A stretch of 64,000 nucleotides of DNA, from NCBI GenBank assembly GCA_951640165.1, contig OX621238.1, positions 27,490,001 to 27,554,000 on the forward strand, in the 5' to 3' direction. Positions 43,140 through 52,765 of the stretch are shown one piece after another. This stretch comes from Pseudoips prasinana. Lineage: Eukaryota; Arthropoda; Insecta; Lepidoptera; Nolidae. Each line of letters opens with the position of its first letter. Position 1 is the stretch's first letter. The translations under genes were made by a program, and so were the position numbers. Below the pieces are notes generated by a model. It did not search any database. It was given only the letters and a program-made list of their open reading frames with translations, and was not told where the DNA came from.

Positions 43140-43375
43140 GGCTCACATTTTTTTAGATAAATTACACCCACATATAGAACAAATAATCATGCTCCTCAAA
43201 TAATGATTTGTCCTGGGTGGGGATCAAACCCCCTCTATGTATATAAGTATTTATCTATCTATATCAGTATGTATATCGTCGCCTGGTACCCATAGTACAA
43301 GCTTTGCTTAGTTTGGGGCTAGGAAGATCTGTGTGACATTGTCCCAAGATTGTCCCTAGATATTATCTCCGTCGC
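43140..43375. mobile_element. SINE family 2 remnants, two pieces head to head
   Basis: 43160-43235 contains the complement of a SINE head (TTGTCCTGGGTGGGGATCAA). 43236-43372 is the plus-strand body and 3' end of family 2b: GTATATCGTCGCCTGGTACC, AGTACAAGCTTTGCTTAGTT, GATCTGTGTGACATTGTCCC and TAGATATTATC. The junction suggests one SINE inserted into another. Confidence 0.7.
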
Positions 43376-43432
43376 TTCACTTTTACCCGATCAGAGAAAT
43401 TAATTTAAAATTAGTTAGTAAGTACAGCGTCA

Positions 43433-43993
43433 ATGGAACAGATCTTTAATGTTTTGACTTCAAGTTTGACAATATGGATGGAGATGGATATGCAGAATTG
43501 TTTTCACCGAAAAATCCCAATAACCTTTTTTGGCCCCACTGGAGATTTGAGTCCAAGGCGTCCTTTTTTTGCTGTAGAACACGCTGCCACTAAGCTACCG
43601 AGGCATTTAACTACCTCAGGACAGCTAGGGGCATCGGAGACAGTAGAATGTGTAGGTTCTGCAATAAGGCGGACGAAGCACCTCCTGCCCTGCCACTGTG
43701 ATCCACTGATACATAAACGTAACACCGTCCTGGGCCAACACTTCTTGCACCAGGACGATGTTATCGATACTGCTGCCAAAAAGGTTCTGCAATTTATCTA
43801 TGTTGCAGGGTTGGACAGGGAAAGAGAGTTTACATGGAGCGGCGAGCACAATAGTTCATCGCTGGACGCAGTGTTACCAGGACCTCTGAGGGCTGGAAAT
43901 AGTCGCCACCATAAAAATAAGTATAATAGGGGTAGCTACGATAATATAAGTAACACCTACATATCCGTATCAGACTTGCTGCTATTTCTGTAA
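43433..43993 (+). pseudogene. Decayed LINE C-terminal region with zinc-knuckle remnant
   Basis: The 186-codon frame is a composite of noise and retroelement sequence. The recognisable part is HCDPLIHKRNTVLGQHFLHQ followed by AAKKVLQFI, the end of an ORF2 C-terminal CCHC region. The first cysteines of the knuckle, SRMCRFCNKADE, are in the next frame at about 43640-43685, so a frameshift lies between. C-x2-C ... H-x-C knuckles of this kind close the ORF2 of I/R1/Jockey-type LINEs. The first 40 residues have no recognised match. No RT remains. Confidence 0.65.
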
Positions 43994-43999
43994 TTCGGT

Positions 44000-45177
44000 T
44001 AGGAGCCCTGTATATAATTTTGAAAGCTTACCGTTTGTCTCAACCGCAAACTCTACCTGAAATGTTGAATTAACGCAGTCACATATGCGATAATTATGCG
44101 ATACATTCCGCAAAGTTTATCGGTTTCTCTTGCAGGTGTACCTGGCGGCGAAACTGCAGATGTCTAGTCTTGCTTAAAACTGTAACAGCCATGTGTTTGT
44201 TCATTAAGCAATACAAATCCTGCCTAATGTAAGAAACGTCCCTTGCTTTATTAGTATTCCATACCATTCCATATAACGATAGAAGCCACAACTACAAACA
44301 GCTATGAGATTTTTTTTGATTATGGTCTATTTTACAAAAGATACTTTTCCGCATGGCCAGTGGCTACCCTAGTGTTAGAATTGTTCAAATTGCCCATTAA
44401 GTATACTTATGGTCAGTTGTCTAACGAGGACCTACAGCACCCTCCGCAGCAGCCAGATGTGCTTCGGAGGGTCGCTGTCGCTGTGGCTCAGAAATTATCA
44501 CTCACAACCCAGTGTGAGAGCCTCAACTTGCAGTAAAAATCATACAATATTAGCTCACAAAAGAACGAAAAATATTTAACCATCTTAAAAAACATCCTGT
44601 GATCGATATATTTGAATAGGGGTCTGTATTCCAATTTAGCTAACGACAAAGGGTTGGAAATAAATCCCAAGACCCTAGAACCCAATTAGTCTCATGCAGT
44701 ACTGTTTCAAGGTTATTTTATATACTTTTTATAAGGTTTAAAAACGTCACCTTTTATTTCTCGAAAGACAATGACAAAGAAAATATGTATATCCTTAAAA
44801 AAGACTTTTAATGGACAGAAAGCACATCCAGACTTAGCACAACGAAATATGGCCCATGCATACTTACACATATTTGTGTAGCCCATATTATGTTGTTCTG
44901 CCTGTGCAGGGATCAAATCCGAAATCTAAAGGCTCTTGGGTAGTAGGGAGGTGGCTATCTTAACGACTGCATCACACTTGCAGAAATTGTTAACTTTCTA
45001 TGCCCTAAATTAATAACAGTAGTTTTCTGGTATGATATCCACAAAAAAAAGAAAACAAGCAATACACAAGTGATACTCTAGACCTGCAAACGTGCAGAAG
45101 CTGCGGTAACCAATTACTAAAAACAAATTTCTCGTTCTAGAAGTTATCTAGTATAATAAACAAGTATCTATAAATAC
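44000..45177. other. AT-rich DNA without recognised features
   Basis: Short minus-strand frames of 65-67 codons without motifs. A GC-richer patch at 44420-44520 (CACCCTCCGCAGCAGCCAG) has no recognised content. Confidence 0.45.
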
Positions 45178-45355
45178 TATGTGTGGTAACTGCGGCTTAG
45201 GAGTCGTTCTGAGGGAATCTCTACTAGTGAACGGGCAGTAGCGTCTTCCTGAGCACCATGGCCATTGTACTGCGATCGCCACTCTGTCTGCTAAGCGTGC
45301 TGATTATGGCATATCCAACCATGATCCTTGGACAATGTTAACCAGCAGTAGACGT
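45178..45355 (+). mobile_element. Internally deleted RTE derivative, diverged copy
   Basis: 5' part: GTGTGGTAACTGCGG, GAGGGAATCTCTACTAGTGA, ACTGCGATCGCCACTCTGTC and GATTATGGCATATCC match the RTE 5' UTR (6573-6755). It then passes directly to GATCCTTGGACAATG and AACCAGCAGTAGACGT, the RTE 3' end (about 9682-9715). The junction is at about the same place as in the copy at 52147-52396, so the two belong to one short family. Confidence 0.75.
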
Positions 45356-46288
45356 ACGTAGCAGGACGGCGAATAGATGTCCTTAAACGTTTAAACGTAT
45401 GCAAATGGATGACGAATTTGCTGTAGAGGGTAAATTGATACGTTTTTTTTCTTCGGAATAAACTATGTGCATGTAGTAGTATAATTATAAGATGGACCCT
45501 CCATCTAAATACACTCATTTAAACCAGCTTCTAACTCAGTAGTCAGTCAGTATACTTTAAAATACAATAAGAGGCAATCAAAGGTGTATTTCCTGTATAG
45601 TCACCACTATCTCAATGGATACACTTTTACAACTAAAACCAACCTTACTAACTACGGTATAAGGATTCTGTCAAGATCACACTGTATCATATGTCGTCGA
45701 CTATATGATTAACATTTCAACCACCTCGTTACGAAGGCCGAAATAGATAATAATATGGCTTTGTACCGTTGTAGGAAGATGTATGGAATTAATATTTCAA
45801 CACACCACGACAGCGTGTCTCCGCAATTTATGCACAAAGGAATGAAAGATATCGCACAGCAAGCGTGGATATCAGTGGTATGCAGATTACGCAATACCTT
45901 CCATTCCAATACTATGCGGTTTTTTTTACAAATGACCAGTCTGCTTTGCCAAAATGAATATACCTCTATAGGTATAATTAACTAAATTAACATCTGCTAC
46001 ATACTATCAAAATTCCAATATGCATTGTTGCCTTAATGTCGGTATGAAGATTCAGTGAACCATAAAATATCTACTGTTCTACTCACATATTGTTAATAAC
46101 ACACGTGTCTGTGATCATTGATCACAAACATAGAGTACAATGGCCTACGTATATAATCTACTAGACAACTACATAGAAATATATAGTGCATGAGTGTGTA
46201 CTCAAATAGAAATATATGGTTTATTTCTTCACAGTCATAATTGGATGGAGCGGCTATTATGGCAGAATTATGAGCCAACTGCACTCAC
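45356..46288. other. AT-rich DNA without recognised features
   Basis: Open frames of 66-76 codons occur on both strands around 45709-45985 but overlap each other and have no motifs. Confidence 0.4.
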
Positions 46289-46759
46289 CAGCGAGGCTAA
46301 GTACCTGTTCTGCCCATAGATATGGATACACTTGAGTGATATAATTTCTGAATGGGTCTGTACTGCGAAGCTATTGGTCTCAGCTTTTTTCATCAGACAG
46401 AAGTCATTAACGTCTGTCAAAGGCCACCAAGGCGGTAGATAAACTATGACACAAGCGAATATTTCAAAAATTGAATTAATTTGTTCCTGAAACATATCTC
46501 CAACAAATTTTGTCTGCCAAATGAGCCCCTGATAGAATGTGTGGTTTATAAGTTTATCGGTGACATAACCTTTCAATTGTGTACGATTCATCGTCAGTAC
46601 GATTATTGCATGAACGAACTGACAACAGATCATATAATATATTAGCATGCTATAATCAAAACTACGACGCTGTCGGAAACGACTTGCTACCAGAAAAGTA
46701 GGTAAGATCAGTTTAACTGCGACCCTGTCAGAAGTGGAAACGTGCGGTCGTCGATTCAC
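46289..46759 (-). CDS. Unidentified open reading frame ending at a consensus splice donor
   Basis: A minus-strand frame of 157 codons is open from a GTG at 46759 down to 46289, where CTG-GTGAGTGC gives a strong donor consensus. Read through, the frame stops 7 codons later at 46268. The protein has hydrophobic stretches (MLIYYMICCQFVHAIIVLTM and FEIFACVIVYLPPWWPL) and no family I recognise. There is no ATG close to the upstream border; the first ATG is at the MLIYYM stretch. If real it would be an internal exon, or part of a decayed gene or transposon. At 471 bp it is the longest unexplained open stretch in the AT-rich part of the window, but chance is not excluded. Upstream, at 46800-46840, a short hairpin occurs. 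Confidence 0.25.
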
Positions 46760-46971
46760 TCATGAATAAATCATCCTGTCGACGAATCATCCGCAATCAA
46801 AAGTTTCTACCGTAGAAAAACTTTTAAACGAAACATTCTGTCGGCGGCTCACTCGACAGAGAAACGTTTATCGGATATATGTTTCACAATCGATAATATA
46901 CACCATATAACTTGGCCTGATTTGTATAGTTAAAAAAAACAATACAAACGGTTTTTATTCACGTAGACTTT

Positions 46972-47585
46972 GAATAAACCCGGCCATGTGCGAGTCGGAC
47001 TCGCACATGGCCGGGTTTATTTATTATATATTATGAAGGGTTCCGTAGCAGCAAGTATTTCAGTTGATTAAATGAAAGCTAATTGCGGTTTATAACTTAT
47101 TAAAAAAAAACTAGTTGCTAGATCTCGTTCAAACCAATTTTCATTGTTAGTTTCTATGGTAATGTACATCATAATGTTTTTTTAGTTTTATCCATCTCTT
47201 ATTTTAGAAGTTACAGGGGGGGAGGACACTCATTTTGGAAGTGTCTCTCGCGCAAACTATTCAGTTTAGACAAAAATGATATTAAAAACCTCAATATAAT
47301 TTTTGAAGACCTATCCATAGACACCCCATATATTGTATGGGTACGCTGTAAATTTTTTTTTTGAATTTCAGTTCTATGTATGGCGACCCCCCAAAATTAT
47401 TGTTCTTTTTCTATTTTTGTGTAAAAATCTTAATGCGGTTCACAGAATACACCTACGCACCAAGTTTCAGCAGTACAGCTCTTATAGTTTCGGAAAAAAG
47501 TGGCTGTGACATACGGACGGACAGACAGACAGACAGACATGACGAATCTATGGGTTCCGTTTTTTGCCATTTGGCTACGGAACTC
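46972..47585 (+). repeat. Interspersed repeat family A, complete copy inside family C
   Basis: Starts with a long palindrome (46973-47021), then GAAGGGTTCCGTAGCAGCAA, AGATCTCGTTCAAACC, GTGTCTCTCGCGCAAACTAT, GTGGCTGTGACATACGGACG, a (GACA)n run and GGCTACGGAACTCTAAAA. Because family C resumes directly after, the boundaries of family A are fixed at about 46972 and 47585 (about 610 bp). Confidence 0.88.
46973..47021. repeat. 49-bp near-perfect palindrome, 24-bp arms
   Basis: The left arm contains CCCGGCCATGTGCGAGTC and the right arm is its exact complement, with a single G between (46997). The core GAGTCGGACTC is usual at the start of family A, but here the symmetry extends to 24 bp each side. 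Confidence 0.95.
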
Positions 47586-47800
47586 TAAAAAGCGCTTGTA
47601 AATAGTCAGAACATGTTTGAAGTAATATGGTTAAGTATACATAATTATTTCTAGGTATGTACATACATATAGATATTTAGGTATACGGATTGTATTAAAA
47701 CATATAGATATAACGATTCATTTATGATTTTATGATTAAATTATTTACCTAGCTTATATAAGTTATTGCCAAGCTTATACATATATAGGTTAAAATCTTA

Positions 47801-48223
47801 GTGGTTGCTAAACCTAGTGGTACAACCCAATAGTACAAACAAGCTTAAACACAAACAGACAGTCGAAAATGATTTAACTCATACCAGTTCAGCACCGATG
47901 CTAGACCACACAGGAATACCATGATACCAAACATTTGTGAAGTTTTCCTCAATTATTTTTTAATTAGTATTTTTTTCCTTACACTTTTCCCTTTAAAAAT
48001 ATATCAAATTTAAAGCGTGTTTGTTGAAAATGAAGTACCTTAATAATAAACGTCGAGTTTCAAACATCTTCAGTTTCTCATATTTTCAGAACGTAAGTAA
48101 ATTAAGCTTCAAAAGTTTACTACTACTACTAACTTACTTAAACTATCAAATGTACGAAAAGAGCACAGATGTAAATAAATTTCATATGTATGCTACGTTT
48201 TCTATTTATTTTTTATTAAAATA
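47801..48223. other. AT-rich DNA without recognised features
   Basis: A 68-codon plus-strand frame (48021-48227) has no motif and runs into the Helitron-like end; no gene is called. Confidence 0.45.
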
Positions 48224-48580
48224 CTAGCGGCCCGGTACGTGCTTCGCTACGTATAAGGTATAGTAATAAAAAAATGATTATTAAGTTCATTTATTCAAAC
48301 AAAAAATATTTTAAATTGCTAAAAGATGTTGATTTTACACTTTTTCAAGACTTTTTTAAATTTTCTCTACGTACAAACCTTCCCTGGACTTCCACGAATA
48401 ATTCAAGACCAAAATTAGCCAAATCGGTAAAAGCGTTGTTGAGTTATAACATTACAACGAAAAGTGGCATTGATTTTTATATATATAAATTTAAAATCCA
48501 TTCATCGTTCATCGTTATTACGTGAAAGAGTAACAAGCATCCATTCATTACAAACTTTCGCGTTAATAATATTAGTAGTA
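48224..48580 (-). mobile_element. Helitron-like element
   Basis: On the minus strand it ends CACGTACCGGGCCGCTAG followed by T, with the hairpin TACGTAGCGAAGCACGTA just inside. The 5' end is near TACTACTAATATTATTAACG, which resembles the TCCTACTAATATT terminus of related copies but has lost the initial TC. No coding capacity is evident; the open frame at 48274-48525 is incidental. Confidence 0.7.
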
Positions 48581-48789
48581 TGTAAGCCGATCGCCATAAC
48601 AATTCCAATTCATTTTTATTTTGCTTTTTTGTCTTGTTTTGTGCGATTTGTTCAATCAATTTATGTAAAAATACTTATATGTGTGTGAAAACATACACAC
48701 AGACAAACGCGGCAAAGAACTAGACCTTACACCATTAAAACTTTGTCGTTACTAAGAACCGTTAAATCGTATCCTGATTACCTCTGTTG

Positions 48790-48895
48790 AGGCGCTCACA
48801 GCAAGTTGCTCTCACCGGCCCGTAAGTGATTGGCGAGGTTAAGCAACTGGCCTCGCGGTCAGTCCATAAATGCGCGACCACCAAAGTCGTTTATG
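48790..48895 (+). mobile_element. 5S rRNA-like SINE, head (interrupted copy)
   Basis: AGGTTAAGCAACTGGCCTCG, CGGTCAGTCCATAAATGCGC and GACCACC follow the order and spacing of the 5S rRNA internal promoter region (GTTAAGCAAC ... CGGTTAGTAC ... GGGTGACCGCC). The same head is at 54327. After GTTTATGAA the SINE is interrupted; its body reappears at about 49905-50033 and 50241-50290. Confidence 0.7.
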
Positions 48896-49100
48896 AAATA
48901 ATGAAATTTATTCAGCACTTGGGTATTTACATACACTTGTACTTGTCAAGCTCACAATGTTTTACATAAACACAGTTTAAAAACAGTAATTAAAGTAACA
49001 AAATATTTTAAATTAGTCCGTCCGTGCGGTCTGTTTCGTCACATGTATTTTTAATATTCTTAAATAAATAATAAATAGCAAGTTACTAAGCTATTATTGT
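48896..49100. other. Unassigned insertion DNA
   Basis: TTTATTCAGCACTTGGG and TTAGTCCGTCCGTGCGGTCT lie between the SINE head and the LINE. It was probably inserted into the SINE before the LINE, since the LINE duplication (TACATTTAGCAA) lies within this piece. No motif recognised. Confidence 0.4.
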
Positions 49101-49867
49101 TACATTTAGCAAGGAATGGAAATTGGGACTTATGGAATTAATTAAAAGCCCTGATGTCACATAAAATCGAATCAAAATTAATCCAGAACTGTATCACGGC
49201 TCTGAACAAACTTGGTACTAAAAACAAAGTCAAACTCGTATGGGTACCAGGCCATACAGGAATAGAAGGCAACGAAAAAGCAGATGCACTAGCTAGGAAG
49301 GGATCTGAAAGTCAGTTCTGGGACCAGAACCGTGCGTAGGGATTCCTCCAAATGTAATAGGAGCAATCCTTAAAAATGAATCCACAGCTAAACACAATGA
49401 AATGTGGACCAAAATCAAGGAATTAAAACACTCAAAGCAACTCATTAAAGGAATAGACAAAAGCTGGTCCAAAAAACTTTGGAAGTACAGCAGAAACCAG
49501 CTACGACTGATAGTAGCAGTATTCACGGGCCACTATGGCACCAACTATCACCTACACAAATTGGGACTGTCGAATAGCCCGATCTGCAGGACCTGTAGGG
49601 AAGAACAGGAAACAATGCTGCATATAATATGCAAATGCGATGCATTGGCAAGACACAGAATGGCCATCCTGGGGCTGGCATATCCAGAACCAGGAGACTA
49701 CAAGGATCTACCCCTAAGAAGTGTACTGGATTATGTGAAGACTTCATTCAGGGCTTTAGGGATAGAATAAAACCAGTGGGGGATAGTACAAAAGATCCTG
49801 AAGGGTCGAAGTGCTGTACGCAAGTACACCCCATCAAAGATAAGATAAGATAAGATACATTTAGCAA
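49101..49867 (+). mobile_element. 5'-truncated LINE with RNase H end
   Basis: The 12-bp direct repeat TACATTTAGCAA flanks the insertion at 49101-49112 and 49856-49867. It ends with a GATAA-repeat tail (49840-49855). Only the RNase H domain and the C-terminal knuckle remain. The first 30 bases after the left duplication are not coding in the later frame. Confidence 0.92.
49142..49770 (+). pseudogene. LINE RNase H and CCHC C-terminal region, frameshifted
   Basis: Frame one (to 49339) holds the end of an RNase H domain: KVKLVWVPGHTGIEGNEKAD with the conserved His (residue 34 from the ATG at 49154) and last Asp (44), then ALARKGSES. Near 49320 the sequence changes frame and the second part (open to 49770) reads IPPNVIGAILKNESTAKHNE, LRLIVAVFTGHYGTNYHLHK, and a C-x2-C-x8-H-x3-C knuckle, ICRTCREEQETMLHIICKC. 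RNase H followed by this knuckle is found in I/LOA-type LINEs. The enzyme would remove RNA from the RNA-DNA hybrid during insertion. The reverse transcriptase is lost to 5' truncation, so the piece is inert. Confidence 0.88.
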
Positions 49868-49904
49868 TAGTATATCAAATTAAAGAGTTGAAAACAACGA
49901 GCAG

Positions 49905-50290
49905 TTGGCTAGCTTAATAACTGAGCGTCTCCGTGTTTCGGATGGCACTTTAAGCTGTCGGTCCCGGTTGCAGTTATTAGATAATAGTCAATAAGCCACG
50001 TCGGAGGCCTACTAGGTGGCTTGAACAACGTGTTTTTCTTTTAAAGATAATGCCCGCATTAGGGAATCTAATCCCTGTGTCGCGGGGTACTTTAAAAACA
50101 TATAATAGACGGATAAAAATTACATCCAGACTCAGAACAACTATTTATGAGTCACACAAATAGTTGTCCGGCGCGGGACTCGAACCCGCGACACGAATCG
50201 GCGAGGCGACTGTCTTAGCCACTGCGCCACACGTGCAGTCACGTTTAACTTTGACACAAGGGTAACCACTGCCCATACGATAAAGTAAGT
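49905..50290 (+). mobile_element. 5S rRNA-like SINE, body (split by a SINE)
   Basis: ACTGAGCGTCTCCGTGTTTC, TGTCGGTCCCGGTTGCAG, AATAAGCCACGTCGGAGGCC and GGTGGCTTGAACAAC match 54425-54535; the end, AAGGGTAACCACTGCCCATA, resumes at 50257 beyond the SINE at 50039-50237. Confidence 0.75.
50039..50237 (-). mobile_element. tRNA-derived SINE, family 1, inside the 5S-like SINE
   Basis: On the minus strand: GCACGTGTGGCGCAGTGGCT, AAGACAGTCGCCTCGCCGAT, box B-like GCGGGTTCGAGTCCCGCGCC, CTATTTGTGTGACTCATAAA and GTACCCCGCGACACAGGGAT. Well preserved, so a comparatively late insertion. Confidence 0.92.
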
Positions 50291-50371
50291 AAAAGTAATA
50301 ATTGATTAGTATATATGGCAATTATAGAAGCTATAAGCACTACCAAAACGTGATGGTATATTTTACGTTAA

Positions 50372-50663
50372 TCTATACATATAATAAATTCGTAGGAAAG
50401 TCAAAACTGTACATTGAATATTTATTTTAAATAATACTTGAGGCGTGATCTACAGTCGATAACAAAGCCAAAAATATAGTTTTTAGAATTTTTGTCTGTT
50501 TATCTGTTTGTCTGTATGTATGTCCGGGCTAAACTCAAAAAGTACTGCAAGGATTTACTTCAAATTTTACATGAATAATACTAAGAGGTCGGGTCAACCT
50601 ACTGGGGAGGGGCTGTGATAATTTATAAAGTTTAACGCGGGTAAAACCGCGGGGCACAGCTAG
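50372..50663 (+). mobile_element. Helitron-like element, TCTATACATATAATAAATTC type
   Basis: TC at 50372 after an A; inside, GAGGCGTGATCTACAGTCGA and TCCGGGCTAAACTCAAAAAG; 3' end GCGGGTAAAACCGC hairpin, GGGGCACAGCTAG at 50660-50663, then T. The 3' end is shared with the elements at 11453, 55930 and 56497, but the 5' part is different. Confidence 0.75.
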
Positions 50664-50924
50664 TTTTAAATGAATGTATTTTGCTGACGCAGGTTAGCAA
50701 TAAATCACGGAATATAAGTCTGTCACCTTGACGCAGTCGCATTATCCATTTTGTTAATTGAAGCTCCGCAGGGTCACGCGAGCTACCGATTAGAGCATAA
50801 CTAATGTCACCAAACGTCCCTTTTCATAAGGACTGTACCACAGTACACATTTAACACAGGTAAATCAACCAAAAATTTATATTATTTACATCTAACAAAA
50901 GCAATAATTATATGTAATTACATA

Positions 50925-51022
50925 CATACATACATAGACTCACGCCTGTCTCCCAGAGGGGTAGGCAGAGACAACGGACTTCCATTTGTCACGATCCTTG
51001 CATACCTCTTTCGCTGTAATTA
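50925..51022 (-). mobile_element. LINE 3' end fragment
   Basis: On the plus strand ATACATACATACATAGACTC, ACGCCTGTCTCCCAGAGGGG and GACTTCCATTTGTCACGATC are the complement of the end of the element at 13190-13510, including its (TATG)n tail. Confidence 0.88.
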
Positions 51023-51097
51023 TATAAAATAATTAGTGGTAGTACTACTATTAAGTAGATACCAAGATTAGTCGTAAGTAATCATATCCCACATTTG

Positions 51098-51217
51098 TTA
51101 CACCATACAATGTATGGTGTAATAAATACCATACATTGTATGGTATGAGTTCCATACACGTTCAGTTGGACTAATTTGTATGGAACTCATAATTTCATAC
51201 AAATTAGTCCAACTGAA
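51098..51217. repeat. Cluster of four overlapping hairpins
   Basis: Arms: 51098-51109 with 51111-51122 (12 bp, 1-base loop); 51127-51135 with 51137-51145 (9 bp); 51145-51158 with 51177-51190 (14 bp); 51161-51182 with 51196-51217 (22 bp, starts TTCAGTTGGACTAATTTGTA). All are perfect. The third and fourth share bases 51177-51182, so they cannot both form at once. Confidence 0.92.
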
Positions 51218-52135
51218 AGTTGTCTGGAAGAGATTGCTGTAAGCGATAAGACCGCCTATTGTACCTTTTTATGAAATAATATTTTAATCTTGTCACAATT
51301 TCCTGTAAATGGTGTGCAATAAAGTGTATTTATCTATCTTATCTAAAGCTCTAGTGGGTAGGCAAAATTCTTTTCATAAAACATGGCTAGAAAACCTTAG
51401 GATTAAACAAATTAAGTGATTTAAAAAAATCATGATGCCACCGACTAACATAAATACATACGTTTCAAACATATACGGCCTCTTTGCCATGAACTGGTTT
51501 TGTCAATCTCGAATTTATACTGTCATTGTTTGGTTTCTTTGATATTACCTCCTTTGTTACGGATATCTGGCAATAGTTCGTAATAATTGTCGATTCGATA
51601 GTAGTATGTGAAGGAAGGTTCGGTTCAGAAGCAGTGAAAGCCTTCAAGGTTAACTGTAAACATTATGCTAATAAAAAAAGTTGACTTTTAGTCCCATTCG
51701 AGCACTGGATTTGAGGACTGAAACACATGTTGGGTACCATCTGGCCATGTAATTTGCTTGTTTTTGTTGTCCTTCTTGTATGTAAATATTTTTGCGTGCG
51801 AGAGAGTGGTATAAATTGTATCGCGGCATGATTAAACTGACAATTAGCCGAATAATTTTTTTGCGGAGTTTTAGCGGAATCATATTTTAATTATATATTT
51901 TACAAATATATACAAAGCATTTAGTAGAATGGATTTTTAATAAGAGCAAATGTATAAAATGAATTAATAAACTAAATCGCTTCTGTAAGGAAAATCTTTT
52001 ACTATGGCATTACGTCATTTTGGGCCAAGGATACAAAATATACCTTCCTCCAGTTATGTCAGATTACCCTCATAAGGCTCTGTGAAGAAGGTAAGAGGCG
52101 TAATACCCAAATAAATTGATGATTTAGTTTTTAGT
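51218..52135. other. AT-rich DNA without recognised features
   Basis: Minus-strand frames of 60 and 71 codons without motifs; CAATAAAGTG at 51319 resembles a polyadenylation signal but no gene leads to it. Confidence 0.45.
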
Positions 52136-52407
52136 AATCTAGGATTCTGCTGTGTGGTGACGGCGACAAATATCAGAATCAGAATATCATCACCCCATCT
52201 CATCCCGTGGGGGGCGTAGAAGTCGACCCGAGGGAATATCTACCAGAGGACGGGAAGCAGCTTCCTTCTGAGTACTACGCCCATCATACTGCGATCGCCA
52301 ACCCGCCTGCCAAGCGTGGCGATTATGGCATATCCCCTCAAGATGATTCTTGAGGGAGGCTTGTCCAGCAGTGGACTTATTTAAGCTGTAATGATGAATC
52401 TAGGATT
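52136..52407 (+). mobile_element. Internally deleted, mobilised RTE derivative with target duplication
   Basis: AATCTAGGATT (11 bp) flanks the element at 52136-52146 and 52397-52407. The 250 bp between start with the RTE 5' end (CTGCTGTGTGGTGACGGCGA, GGGGGGCGTAGAAGTC, TACTGCGATCGCCAACCCG, GATTATGGCATATCCCCTCA) and then pass to the RTE 3' end (GGGAGGCTTGTCCAGCAGTG, GACTTATTTAAGCTG and an ATGATG tail). The junction is at the RTE start codon region. No protein is encoded. A clean duplication around the deleted form means it was inserted as such. Confidence 0.92.
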
Positions 52408-52765
52408 TAGCACAATATTTGTTACGTTTATTTAAATGGATTAAATTATGGATTGATTTATTTCTTGACTACAAAACAAAGAAATGAATCTTACTGTATG
52501 AATACATTTAAATATGAACTTTTATTTCAAATATAATTGGTAAGCTTCCATCTGCAGCTCCGCTGGTGTGAAAGTATCTACGGGCTAAACCGAACAATAT
52601 TCCAGATTAACTGCGTTCTTTAAATACTCGGGGCTAAGATCATACTTTGTCCCAAATACTAAGCAGATATAAATTCAGTAGTTGAAGTGTAACATGAATA
52701 CGTTTTAAGGAAAAAAGAAATGGCAAGCAAATAAACCGACATTCTTTGACCATATTAGTATTAGT

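Larger units (their letters stand above)
46946..47800 (+). repeat. Interspersed repeat family C, split by repeat family A
   Basis: ACGGTTTTTATTCACGTAGA at 46949 is the start of family C; it continues after the insertion at 47586 with AAAAAGCGCTTGTAAATAGT, CAGAACATGTTTGAAGTAAT and TTTAGGTATACGGATTGT. The unbroken order is seen at 63445-63700 (+) and 55655-55830 (-). Confidence 0.85.

Noticed and set aside
43433..43620. N-terminal part of the 186-codon ORF as a host gene
   Set aside because: The only recognisable part is a frameshifted LINE zinc-knuckle region; the rest has no motif and an unremarkable composition.
47361..47588. 75-codon ORF with a CDIRTDRQTDRHDES stretch
   Set aside because: It is translated from the (GACA)n part of repeat family A, a low-complexity artefact.
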